Shown piece by piece: positions 43,795 through 51,976 of a stretch of 64,000 nt of DNA. Origin of the DNA: Bacteroides congonensis (GTDB lineage: Bacteria; Bacteroidota; Bacteroidia; Bacteroidales; Bacteroidaceae); contig NZ_FQXY01000010.1 in the NCBI RefSeq assembly GCF_900130125.1, positions 992,001 to 1,056,000 on the forward strand. The letters are read 5' to 3'. Below the pieces are notes generated by a model. That model made no database searches. It was not told the origin of the DNA and saw nothing but the letters and a program-made list of their open reading frames with translations. The translations under genes were made by a program, and so were the position numbers. Numbering within the stretch: position 1 is the first letter of the stretch; the number at the start of each line of letters is the position of its first letter.

Positions 43795-45174
43795 ATGAAA
43801 ACATTGATATATCGTTTGAAACGGTTTTCTATCTATTCTCTGATGTTTGCGTCAATCGGCTTTGTAGCTTGTGAGGATGAGAACCGGCAGGATATGACGC
43901 CTGAAATCGGAGAAGGTGAAGTTGCTCCCCAAATTACCATGTACACGCCGACATCAGGCGGAAAGTCTACAAGCCTGACCTTGTACGGTACGCATTTTGG
44001 AACGGACTTGGATAATATCCGCGTGACAGTCAACGGGGTGGACGCCGAAGTGACGGGTGCGTTGGGGAATATTATTACTGCCAATGTACAGAGAGGTTCC
44101 GGTTCCGGTCTGGTGAAAGTATATATCGGTCAGGGGGAAGCTGCGCAGGAACTGACCTATAAAACGGAGTTCGAGTATTCTCAGTCTCCTATTGTGAGTA
44201 CATATATCGGCAGTTATGTTCCTGCCGCAAAAACGGAAAAGAAAGAGGGGACTCTCATGGAAGCGGTTCTTTGGAAACCGGGTTCTATTGCTTTCGATAA
44301 GGAAGGTGCTTTGTATATCGTGGAAGATGATGACCGTGATGTCCGTATTGCGAAAAATAATCAGGTCGCTACTTTCTTACGTGGTGATGGAACCGGCGGA
44401 ACCGTATTCAGGATGATGAATATCGCTTTCTCATCGGATGGCAATACTTTATTTTTGTCCAATGATGCCAACGCTTCTGGCAATGCACATATTGCAACAA
44501 TGCCATGGAGTAATGATACGCATCAGTATGATACCGGCAATCTGGCTGCGATATGGTCAGTCACTTCTTCTTTGGGCAATGGTGTCACCAATGTAGGTGT
44601 ACATCCTGTCACAGGAGAGGTCTTCTCCGTAGCTCATGGAAATGCCATGATTTACAAATATGACCCGGAGCAGAATACGATGGTGGCAACCGGCGTGCAA
44701 CTTCCCGATGCAGCAGGTAAAAATGCGGCGAAAGTGAAAATCCGCTGTATTCTTTTTGATAAGGCAGGAACTACCGTGTATATGAGTTCACAGGAAAAAG
44801 ATGTGATTTATAAGGGGGATTACGATATGTCGACAGGCGAGTTTTCTAATCTCCGTGTTTGGGTAGGGCAGTACGAGAAAGCAGGTTTTACAGAAGGTCA
44901 GGGAAATGAAGCCAAACTGGAAGAGCCTTGCCAGATGGATTTGGATGAAGAGGGAAATATTTATGTAGCAGTCCGTAAAAAACATCGTATAGCGAAAATT
45001 ACCCCTGATGGAATGTTGACAAACTACACAGGTACGGGGACTTCCGGTACGACAGACGGCCCGTTGGATAAAGCGCAATTCAACCATCCGGAAGGTGTGC
45101 AGTTTGGCTCGGACGGAGCATTGTACGTTTCAGATTATTGGAATCATAAGATTCGTAAGATAGAAAAGGATTAA
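43795..45174 (+). CDS. IPT/TIG and NHL-repeat lipoprotein
   Basis: Lipoprotein of 459 residues (SIGFVAC, then EDENR). An IPT/TIG immunoglobulin-like domain spans about residues 40-125 (ITMYTPTSGGKSTSLTLYG), followed by an NHL-type beta-propeller (GSIAFDKEGALYIVEDD ... HPEGVQFGSDGALYVSDYW). This architecture is common among surface glycan-binding proteins of Bacteroides PULs, and some propellers of the group are lyases or esterases. No catalytic residues can be assigned. Confidence 0.82.
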   Translation: MKTLIYRLKRFSIYSLMFASIGFVACEDENRQDMTPEIGEGEVAPQITMYTPTSGGKSTSLTLYGTHFGTDLDNIRVTVNGVDAEVTGALGNIITANVQRGSGSGLVKVYIGQGEAAQELTYKTEFEYSQSPIVSTYIGSYVPAAKTEKKEGTLMEAVLWKPGSIAFDKEGALYIVEDDDRDVRIAKNNQVATFLRGDGTGGTVFRMMNIAFSSDGNTLFLSNDANASGNAHIATMPWSNDTHQYDTGNLAAIWSVTSSLGNGVTNVGVHPVTGEVFSVAHGNAMIYKYDPEQNTMVATGVQLPDAAGKNAAKVKIRCILFDKAGTTVYMSSQEKDVIYKGDYDMSTGEFSNLRVWVGQYEKAGFTEGQGNEAKLEEPCQMDLDEEGNIYVAVRKKHRIAKITPDGMLTNYTGTGTSGTTDGPLDKAQFNHPEGVQFGSDGALYVSDYWNHKIRKIEKD

Positions 45175-45235
45175 TTTTATATCAGGTAGGAAAGATTGTT
45201 TTTCAGGATAACATTTACTTATTAATTGGTTGTAT

Positions 45236-46030
45236 ATGAATTTTAGAATATGTATTTCCTTGTTTCTGCTGTGTTGCTTGTCGCAATCTCTGACAGCACA
45301 GAAACCCGTGACGAAACCGAAAGAGGTCACAGTAAAAGCTATGACTTACAACACTTATAGCGGTCGTAAACAAGGGATTGATAAGATAGCCGAAGTTATT
45401 AAGAAAGAGAACCCGGATATCGTTTCACTTCAGGAAATAGAAAGAAACACGGAGATTAACCCTTGGGATACTCCGAAGAAACTGTCGGAACTAACGGGGA
45501 TGAAATATTATTATTTTGCCCATGCGCTCGATATTCCGACCGGCGGAGATTACGGAAATGTGATTCTTTCCAAATATCCGGTTTCCGAGGAAAAGAGTTG
45601 TAAGTTGAGTGTACTGAAAGAAGGTGATTATGTCCGTTCTTTCGGTTATGTGAAAGTGTCGAAAGAAGGCAAAGAATTCTATTTTGCTACGACACATCTG
45701 GATCATAAATACGAAGACGCTGCCCGTCTGAAACAGGTTGATGAAATCCTTGCGTGCGTGGAGTTACTGGATAAACCTGTTATTTTGGGGGGAGATTTGA
45801 ATTCCCGCCGTGGCTCTGCTACCATGGCTGCCTTTCAAAAGTATTTCACTGTAAACTGTTTGAGTGACGATGCCCCGTGGACAGTCCCCGTTCCAAATCC
45901 GACTTATGCATGCGACTGGCTGATTTATGCGTCAAAAGAAGCTTTTACGGTGAAAGCATACAATGTCTGTTATTGGGCGGATAAGGAATCAGACCATTAT
46001 CCGGTAGTGGCTACTTATCTTATCAAATAA
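45236..46030 (+). CDS. Secreted EEP-family phosphodiesterase
   Basis: Third EEP-fold enzyme of the PUL, about 264 residues from the ATG at 45236; a TTG two codons upstream is less likely. Signal peptide ends SQSLTAQK, so it is periplasmic or secreted, unlike the lipid-anchored paralogue at 42941. Motifs: MTYNTYSGR, VSLQEIERN, ILGGDLNSRRG and ESDHYPVVATY; the usual Asp-His reads ACDWLIY, with Trp in the His position. It closes the PUL and is followed by a strong hairpin. Confidence 0.85.
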   Translation: MNFRICISLFLLCCLSQSLTAQKPVTKPKEVTVKAMTYNTYSGRKQGIDKIAEVIKKENPDIVSLQEIERNTEINPWDTPKKLSELTGMKYYYFAHALDIPTGGDYGNVILSKYPVSEEKSCKLSVLKEGDYVRSFGYVKVSKEGKEFYFATTHLDHKYEDAARLKQVDEILACVELLDKPVILGGDLNSRRGSATMAAFQKYFTVNCLSDDAPWTVPVPNPTYACDWLIYASKEAFTVKAYNVCYWADKESDHYPVVATYLIK

Positions 46031-46103
46031 GATTAATTGCCCGACCACTATCAATTAATCTTCCGTATGTATAAAACTAACTCTTCAATCGAATAAATTT
46101 ATT

Positions 46104-46189
46104 CGTCTGACTACTGTTGAACTTTCGTCTGACTACTGTTGACTTTTCGTCTGACAACTGTCAGACGAAAGAGTTACAACTGTCAGACG
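46104..46189. repeat. 22-bp-period array C (CGTCTGAC units)
   Basis: CGTCTGAC starts at 46104, 46126 and 46148, exactly 22 bases apart, and the inverted form GTCAGACG starts at 46160 and 46182, again 22 apart. The first two units are nearly identical over their whole length (CGTCTGACTACTGTTGA). It lies just after the last EEP stop codon and before a hairpin. Confidence 0.75.
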
Positions 46190-46210
46190 ATTAATTTTAT
46201 ATATAAACGA

Positions 46211-46257
46211 AATTAGTTGTATACAAGAGACTGGATAGTTTCTTGCATACAACTAAT
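46211..46257. terminator. Hairpin between EEP operon and GntR gene
   Basis: The arms 46211-46228 and 46240-46257 pair over 18 bases with one mismatch (AATTAGTTGTAT core) around an 11-base loop. It lies between the convergent EEP and GntR genes and probably ends one or both transcripts, although it is AT-rich and the T-run is weak. Confidence 0.6.
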
Positions 46258-46279
46258 TAAATCTATTCTTTTACGTATC

Positions 46280-46999
46280 CTAGATATGTCCGTATTCGAA
46301 TTCCGGGATATCGCCTTTCGCGGACATTTTAGCAAAATCAATCAGATTGGCCAAGTGGCGGAGCACCAGTTCTTTCATTCCTTCTTTGTCTCTATCTTTT
46401 ATCTTCTGTAGCATTTCCCTATGTTCCGCATGAACCGTTTTTTGAGGAACGGCACAAACTTTGTATTTTTGATAATATTTTAAAATATCAGGAGTGATAA
46501 TAAGCAGGAGTGAACTGATAACCGGATTATGTCCGCCTTGCGCAATGGCCTGGTGAAAGGCAAAATCTTTTTCGACACGAAGGTCTGTATCAAACTTTTC
46601 TTCCAGTTCGACAAGCGTGTTTTCTATATTCTTCAAATCCTCTTCTGTGCGGTTTACTGCGCATAATTTGCAGACCTCTATTTCCAGAAGTACACGTACA
46701 TAAACCAAGCTTGAAAAATCATATCTGCTGATTTTCAATGCATCGGTAATCATAGTATCCAACTGGTCTTTGGAGAATTCGGATACCACTGTTCCACTCT
46801 GAGGATATGTTTTTACAATACCGTATAATTCCAGTTTCTGCAATGCCTCGCGAACATGTGACCGACTGACTTTCAAAAGTTCGGATAATTTACGCTCAGA
46901 AGGGAGACGCTCTCCCGGTAAAATCTGACGTTCTGATATTTGTTTTTTTATGTGTTCTATTACATGCTTAACTGGCTGCGAATTGATTTCGTCTTTCAT
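46280..46999 (-). CDS. FadR-type GntR regulator of the alginate PUL
   Basis: Transcription factor of 239 residues from MKDEINSQPV; the frame extends 23 codons upstream without protein-like character. The N-terminal winged helix has PGERLPSERKLSELLKVSRSHVREAL, and the C-terminal FCD effector domain has the metal/ligand histidines in FAFHQAIAQGGHNP and HAEHREML. FadR-type GntR proteins of this shape (ExuR/UxuR relatives) respond to uronates. It is divergent from the alginate SusC gene with a palindromic operator between them, so it most likely represses that operon until an alginate breakdown product binds. Confidence 0.9.
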   Translation of the reverse strand: MKDEINSQPVKHVIEHIKKQISERQILPGERLPSERKLSELLKVSRSHVREALQKLELYGIVKTYPQSGTVVSEFSKDQLDTMITDALKISRYDFSSLVYVRVLLEIEVCKLCAVNRTEEDLKNIENTLVELEEKFDTDLRVEKDFAFHQAIAQGGHNPVISSLLLIITPDILKYYQKYKVCAVPQKTVHAEHREMLQKIKDRDKEGMKELVLRHLANLIDFAKMSAKGDIPEFEYGHI

Positions 47000-47170
47000 A
47001 AGATATAAATATTTTAAAAAGATGACCTTTTCCGTTTCGGCTGTAAAAGTACGAATATTATCTTTCAAAGTAAAGCTTTCTAGTAAAAATATTCTCCTGC
47101 CCTTTTATATAGAGGTACGCGTAACGTGTTATTTATAAGCTGTTTATGTCGAATTATTAATAAATATTAA

Positions 47171-47198
47171 TTGGTAGACCAAAATTTTGGTTTACCAA
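47171..47198. promoter_or_regulatory. Hexuronate-type GntR operator
   Basis: A 28-base near-perfect palindrome made of two TTGGTnnACCAA-like sites (TTGGTAGACCAA at 47171 and TTGGTTTACCAA at 47187). Each matches the form of ExuR/UxuR operators. It overlaps the -33 region of the SusC promoter, which fits repression by the divergent GntR protein. Confidence 0.8.
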
Positions 47199-47208
47199 TT
47201 TTAATCGT

Positions 47209-47216
47209 TACGTTTG
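47209..47216 (+). promoter_or_regulatory. -7 box of the alginate PUL promoter
   Basis: TACGTTTG, an exact TAnnTTTG match, 24 bases before the SusC start codon and 10 bases after the operator. Confidence 0.65.
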
Positions 47217-47240
47217 TCACAGAAATTAAAACACTAATCT

Positions 47241-50200
47241 ATGAACAACTCCTGTATTTTTAAAAAAGTCGTGATGATGTTCCTGTTGTTGGTAGGAGCA
47301 TTGAACGTTTACTCCCAGCATGTAGTTACTGGTAAGGTGATAGATGAACAGGGTCCGTTGATTGGAGCTTCGGTGACAGTGAAAGATGCTGCCGTTCCTA
47401 CCGGTACTGTGACGGACGCTGAAGGTAAATACTCCATTAAAGTTCCTAATTCCAAGACGATTCTGGTTTATTCGTATATCGGTTATGTTGATAAGGCGGA
47501 AGCGGTTGGTAAACGCACAGTTGTGAATGTGACGTTGGAAGAAGATTCGAAAATGTTGGATGATGTTGTGGTAATCGGTTACGGTACACAGGCGAAATCT
47601 CATTTGACGGGTTCGATTTCAAAGTTGGAAGGTGAGAAACTGATTAATGCTCCGGTGAGTGATGTCACTACTGCCTTGCAAGGTGCTATGACTGGATTGA
47701 CGGTTTCTAATGAGACATCGGAAGTGGGTGTGACTCCTTCTATCCGGGTACGCGGTACGGGTTCCATTTCCGCAGATAGTGAACCGTTGGTTATCATAGA
47801 TGGATTTCCCGTATCCGGTGGTTTGTCGTCTATCAATGCTGCGGATGTGAAGTCTATTGAAATTTTGAAAGATGCGGCTTCGGCTGCCATTTACGGGTCG
47901 CGCGCTGCCAATGGAGTGATTATGGTGACTACAAAAAGCGGTACGCCGGACAAGCCGAAATATTCTTTTAAGTTCTATCAGGGATTTAAATACGCTTATC
48001 AGTTGCATGATATGATGACTTCTTCCGAATGGTTGGGCTTATTGGAAGAAGAAGCTGCCTTAGGTGGGCCGAAAGTTCCGAGTGCTGCTCGCGGGGCTGC
48101 TTATTTGGAAAGCCAGATGGGGACTACCGACTGGCAGAAAGAGGGCTTGCGTGATATGGCAGGTATCACGAATGTGCAGATGAGTGTTTCCGGTGGACGC
48201 AAAGAGACGAAATATTTTATTTCAGCAGCCTATACTAAAGACCAGGGGGTGATGCTCAACAATTCACTGGACAAACTGAATTTCCGTACAAAAGTGGATA
48301 CCAAACTCTCAAAGATAGCTACGGTGGGTGTTAATATATCCGGTACATATAGCAAGACGGAACGTCCGAAAAATAACTTTATTGATTTCTATCGTACTCC
48401 CTCTTTTTTACCGGTCTATCACAATGCATATAGCACAGACCTGACCGGATATACCGGATTTGCAAGAGGTAGCCATTTTAACAATATTATGACACCGACT
48501 GCCGTGGATGCCGATGGAAATCCGTTGTTGGATGCCGACGGTAACCGGGTATTGGAAAAATCGTCTCCATTTAGCTCTGCCAATAATAATCCGGCGAGCG
48601 TAATGACTAATACTTTCCGTTGGAGCGAGACTATGCAAGGATTGGCCAGCATGTATCTCACGCTTGATCTTTGTAAAGGATTGCAGTTTAAGACATCCAA
48701 CGGCTTGAATGTTCGTTTTGCCCCTTCTTATTATTATGCAAATAAGGACGCTACGAAAGACAAGGAAGCAAGCCGTGCCACTTATTCCAGTGCACTTTAT
48801 ATTGATTTGTTGAGTGAGAATACCTTGAGTTACCATTTGGACTTTGGAAAGAATAAAGACCATAGTCTTGACGCTTTATTGGGATATACTGTAGAAAAGA
48901 CACGGAATCAGCGGGTGGCTATGGCTGCGACGGGATTTGCTACGGATGACATTCATACTTTGAATGCTGCCACTGTTTACGAGTTGGCTAGTGAGGGTAA
49001 TGGAAATACGGCGGGTACGGGAACTTTCAGATATCCGGATGTTGTATTGGAATCTTATCTGGGACGTGTCAATTATAGTTATCTGGGGCGTTATTTGTTG
49101 TCTACCTCTTTGCGTCTGGATCGTTCATCGCTCTTTTCCAAAGGAAACCGTAATGCCTGGTTCCCTTCCGTATCACTGGGTTGGCGCGTGAGTGAAGAGA
49201 AATTCATGAAGGGTATCAAGGCTATTTCTAACTTGAAGCTTCGTGCATCGTATGGTGTGACAGGAAATAACCGTATCAGTTATAATGCAGCCCTCGAGGT
49301 ATTGAACAGTGCGAATTATGTGACCGGTAAGGGTACGGGTTCATTGGTGAATGGTTCTGCGAATATCTCTTCTTCGCTGGCTAATTCTAATATTACATGG
49401 GAGCAGACTGATGAGTTTAACTATGGTCTGGATTTGGGACTTTTCAACAACCGTATCAATCTGGCGATAGATGCTTACTATTCAGTGACACGTGCGTTAT
49501 TGTTCGAACAACCGACGCAATCGTTTACCGGTTACACACACTATTGGAATAATATAGGAAAAGTCCGTAACTCAGGTTTGGAAATCCAGCTTGATACGCA
49601 TAATATGAAAAGCCGTAAGTTTTCATGGGATACTAATATAAATTTCTCACTTTCGCGTAATAAATTATTGGAGTTAGGCGGTGAACAACAAATGATTTCT
49701 TTGGGTGAAAGAAATGAGGGTTATCTTGCTAAAGTGGGTGAGCCGTTGATTCAATTTTATGGATACAAAACGTGTGGTGTATGGAATAGTGCGGAAGAGA
49801 TTGCAGCTAATCCTCATTTTTCAGACGACGCACCGGGAGGGATACGCATTGTCGATACCAATAATGACGGTTCTTTGACTCCTGAAGACCGGGTTGCGTT
49901 GGGCACTCCTTACCCGGATTTCACATGGGGCATCACCAATACTTTCCAAATTAAAGATTTCGACATCTCATTCCTTATTCAGGGTGTACAGGGCATCACA
50001 GTGCTTAATGGTGATGTATATTATAATGAAACAAAGAAGTGGAACAAGAAGTACACAAAGAACCGCTGGGTAAGTGCAGAACATCCGGGTGATGGAAAAA
50101 CGCCTTATCAGAATGTGAAAACGGGACATGACCTCATGCTTACTGATTATCCTTTGCAAAATGCTTCTTATGCTTGTCTGCGTAACTTTACAGTGGGATA

Positions 50201-50423
50201 TACCTTGCCGGCAACTGCTGCCCGTAAGATTAAGTTATCAGGTGTGCGTTTTTATGTGTCGGGCAGTAACTTGCTCTATATTTGGGGAAGTGGCTACAAA
50301 GGCATTAATCCGGAGTCGCGTATAACATCCGGTAATTATTCCAGTGCAATGATTTCGGGGTATCAGCGTGGTGGGTTCCCGTTGACTTCTACCATTTCTG
50401 CCGGTTTTGATATTAATTTTTAA
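47241..50423 (+). CDS. SusC-like TonB-dependent transporter (alginate PUL)
   Basis: Outer-membrane importer, 1060 residues, with signal ending LNVYSQ, a carboxypeptidase-regulatory-like domain (VVTGKVIDEQGPLIGASVTV), the plug (DDVVVIGYGTQAKSHLTGSI), IYGSRAANGVIMVTTKSG, and a barrel ending STISAGFDINF. It is the first gene of the alginate operon and lies 12 bases before SusD. It should import alginate oligosaccharides made at the surface. Confidence 0.95.
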   Translation: MNNSCIFKKVVMMFLLLVGALNVYSQHVVTGKVIDEQGPLIGASVTVKDAAVPTGTVTDAEGKYSIKVPNSKTILVYSYIGYVDKAEAVGKRTVVNVTLEEDSKMLDDVVVIGYGTQAKSHLTGSISKLEGEKLINAPVSDVTTALQGAMTGLTVSNETSEVGVTPSIRVRGTGSISADSEPLVIIDGFPVSGGLSSINAADVKSIEILKDAASAAIYGSRAANGVIMVTTKSGTPDKPKYSFKFYQGFKYAYQLHDMMTSSEWLGLLEEEAALGGPKVPSAARGAAYLESQMGTTDWQKEGLRDMAGITNVQMSVSGGRKETKYFISAAYTKDQGVMLNNSLDKLNFRTKVDTKLSKIATVGVNISGTYSKTERPKNNFIDFYRTPSFLPVYHNAYSTDLTGYTGFARGSHFNNIMTPTAVDADGNPLLDADGNRVLEKSSPFSSANNNPASVMTNTFRWSETMQGLASMYLTLDLCKGLQFKTSNGLNVRFAPSYYYANKDATKDKEASRATYSSALYIDLLSENTLSYHLDFGKNKDHSLDALLGYTVEKTRNQRVAMAATGFATDDIHTLNAATVYELASEGNGNTAGTGTFRYPDVVLESYLGRVNYSYLGRYLLSTSLRLDRSSLFSKGNRNAWFPSVSLGWRVSEEKFMKGIKAISNLKLRASYGVTGNNRISYNAALEVLNSANYVTGKGTGSLVNGSANISSSLANSNITWEQTDEFNYGLDLGLFNNRINLAIDAYYSVTRALLFEQPTQSFTGYTHYWNNIGKVRNSGLEIQLDTHNMKSRKFSWDTNINFSLSRNKLLELGGEQQMISLGERNEGYLAKVGEPLIQFYGYKTCGVWNSAEEIAANPHFSDDAPGGIRIVDTNNDGSLTPEDRVALGTPYPDFTWGITNTFQIKDFDISFLIQGVQGITVLNGDVYYNETKKWNKKYTKNRWVSAEHPGDGKTPYQNVKTGHDLMLTDYPLQNASYACLRNFTVGYTLPATAARKIKLSGVRFYVSGSNLLYIWGSGYKGINPESRITSGNYSSAMISGYQRGGFPLTSTISAGFDINF

Positions 50424-50435
50424 TGGAGGAAAACG

Positions 50436-51956
50436 ATGAAAAAAATAAATTATATAGGATTATTGTTAATCGTCATGGTATTTTCTGCTTGTGATTTGGA
50501 TCAATATCCTTATTCGGAAGTGGCGGCAGATAAGTATGTGAAGGATGCTTCGTCGGTAAATAATCTGGTGCTGGGTTGTTATAATTCCCTGCATGATGTG
50601 ATGTATTACGAATGGGCCATGACAGAATTGCGCTCGGATAACGGACGTATGTATGCTGCAGGTTCTTCTTCGAATACCACACGACTGGTGGAACAGCTCG
50701 ACCAAGGTACTATCGTACCGGAAAACGAATGGGTGGAAACGTACTGGAATGCCTGTTATGCCACAATTGCACGGGTAAACAATGTTATATCTTACCTTGA
50801 TGTGGTGACGGACGAGACATTGCGGAACCAATATGAGGGAGAAGTGCTTTTTCTTCGTTCATTGGAGTATTTCAATCTGGTTCGTTTATGGGGGCCGGTA
50901 TTTATCGTTACTTCCAAGGTTCCTTCTGAAGTGGCCCGTGATATGCAACGCTCTACGGTGGATGAAGTATATGCCCTTATCGAAGGAGATTTGGAGAATA
51001 TTGTCAATAATGAACTGTTGCCCCGCAAGATGGCGGACGGTGACTTGGGACGTGCTGACCTGAACGCGGCAAAAGCGTTGCTTGCCAAGGTATATGCTAC
51101 GCACTACCGGGCGGGTGACGAGAAATATGCCCGTGCCGCCCGACTGTGTAAGGAAGTACTCGAAAGTGAATCTGTGGGAAATCCGCAGTCGGGTAGTGAT
51201 CTTGTGGCTTATGATAAGGTTTTTGATATTGGCAATGAGATGAATAAGGAGATAATCTTTGCGGTTCGTTACCTTTCGGGAAATGCCGGTATCGGTTCGC
51301 CGTTCGGCAATATGTTTGCTCCGGTCAATAATGGTGCAAATGTGATTATCGGTACTTCTTCCGGTTATAATACTCCTACTGACAATATTATTGCAGCTTA
51401 CGAGCAAAGAGGTGCGGGGGCTGATAAACGTCTGGATGTGAATATCGCCCAGAAATATTTCAATACAACTACTCAGACGTGGGTGACGGAAGGTAATTGC
51501 CGTTACTGTAAGAAGTATGTAAATCCTGTAACTACACAGTATGATGGCGAAAGTGACTGGCCTGTGATTCGTGTGGCTGATATTGCTTTACTTTATGCTG
51601 AATTGACAAATGAAATCTCGGGGCCTTCGGCAGACAATCTAAAGTATTTGAATATGGTTTGTGAACGTGCCGGTGTTTCTACGTATACATTGACCGACCT
51701 GCCTGGTCTTTATGATTTTAGAAAGGCTGTACGTAATGAGCGCAGGCTTGAACTGGCTTTTGAGAACCAGCGCTGGTTTGATCTTCTTCGTTGGGGTATC
51801 GCTACTCAGACAGTAAACAACTACTTGAACAGCGAACTTCTTTATACGGAATATTCTTATACGGTGAATGATATAGAAGATTGGCAAACATTTCTGCCTA
51901 TTCCGGTGAGTGTGATTGACATTAATCCAGAGATAGCACAGAACACGGGTTATTAA
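50436..51956 (+). CDS. SusD-like lipoprotein (alginate PUL)
   Basis: SusD partner, 506 residues, with lipobox MVFSAC followed by DLDQYP. Family features: the TPR segment EGEVLFLRSLEYFNLVRLWGPV, and C-terminal VRNERRLELAFENQRWFDLLRWG. Basic residues in the binding face would be expected for a polyuronate but cannot be located without a model. Confidence 0.94.
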   Translation: MKKINYIGLLLIVMVFSACDLDQYPYSEVAADKYVKDASSVNNLVLGCYNSLHDVMYYEWAMTELRSDNGRMYAAGSSSNTTRLVEQLDQGTIVPENEWVETYWNACYATIARVNNVISYLDVVTDETLRNQYEGEVLFLRSLEYFNLVRLWGPVFIVTSKVPSEVARDMQRSTVDEVYALIEGDLENIVNNELLPRKMADGDLGRADLNAAKALLAKVYATHYRAGDEKYARAARLCKEVLESESVGNPQSGSDLVAYDKVFDIGNEMNKEIIFAVRYLSGNAGIGSPFGNMFAPVNNGANVIIGTSSGYNTPTDNIIAAYEQRGAGADKRLDVNIAQKYFNTTTQTWVTEGNCRYCKKYVNPVTTQYDGESDWPVIRVADIALLYAELTNEISGPSADNLKYLNMVCERAGVSTYTLTDLPGLYDFRKAVRNERRLELAFENQRWFDLLRWGIATQTVNNYLNSELLYTEYSYTVNDIEDWQTFLPIPVSVIDINPEIAQNTGY

Positions 51957-51976
51957 TCTTTTAAATGCTTACGAAT

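Noticed and set aside
46217..46411. 64-codon plus-strand frame over the GntR 3' end
   Set aside because: It is a shadow of the GntR gene and begins inside the terminator hairpin.
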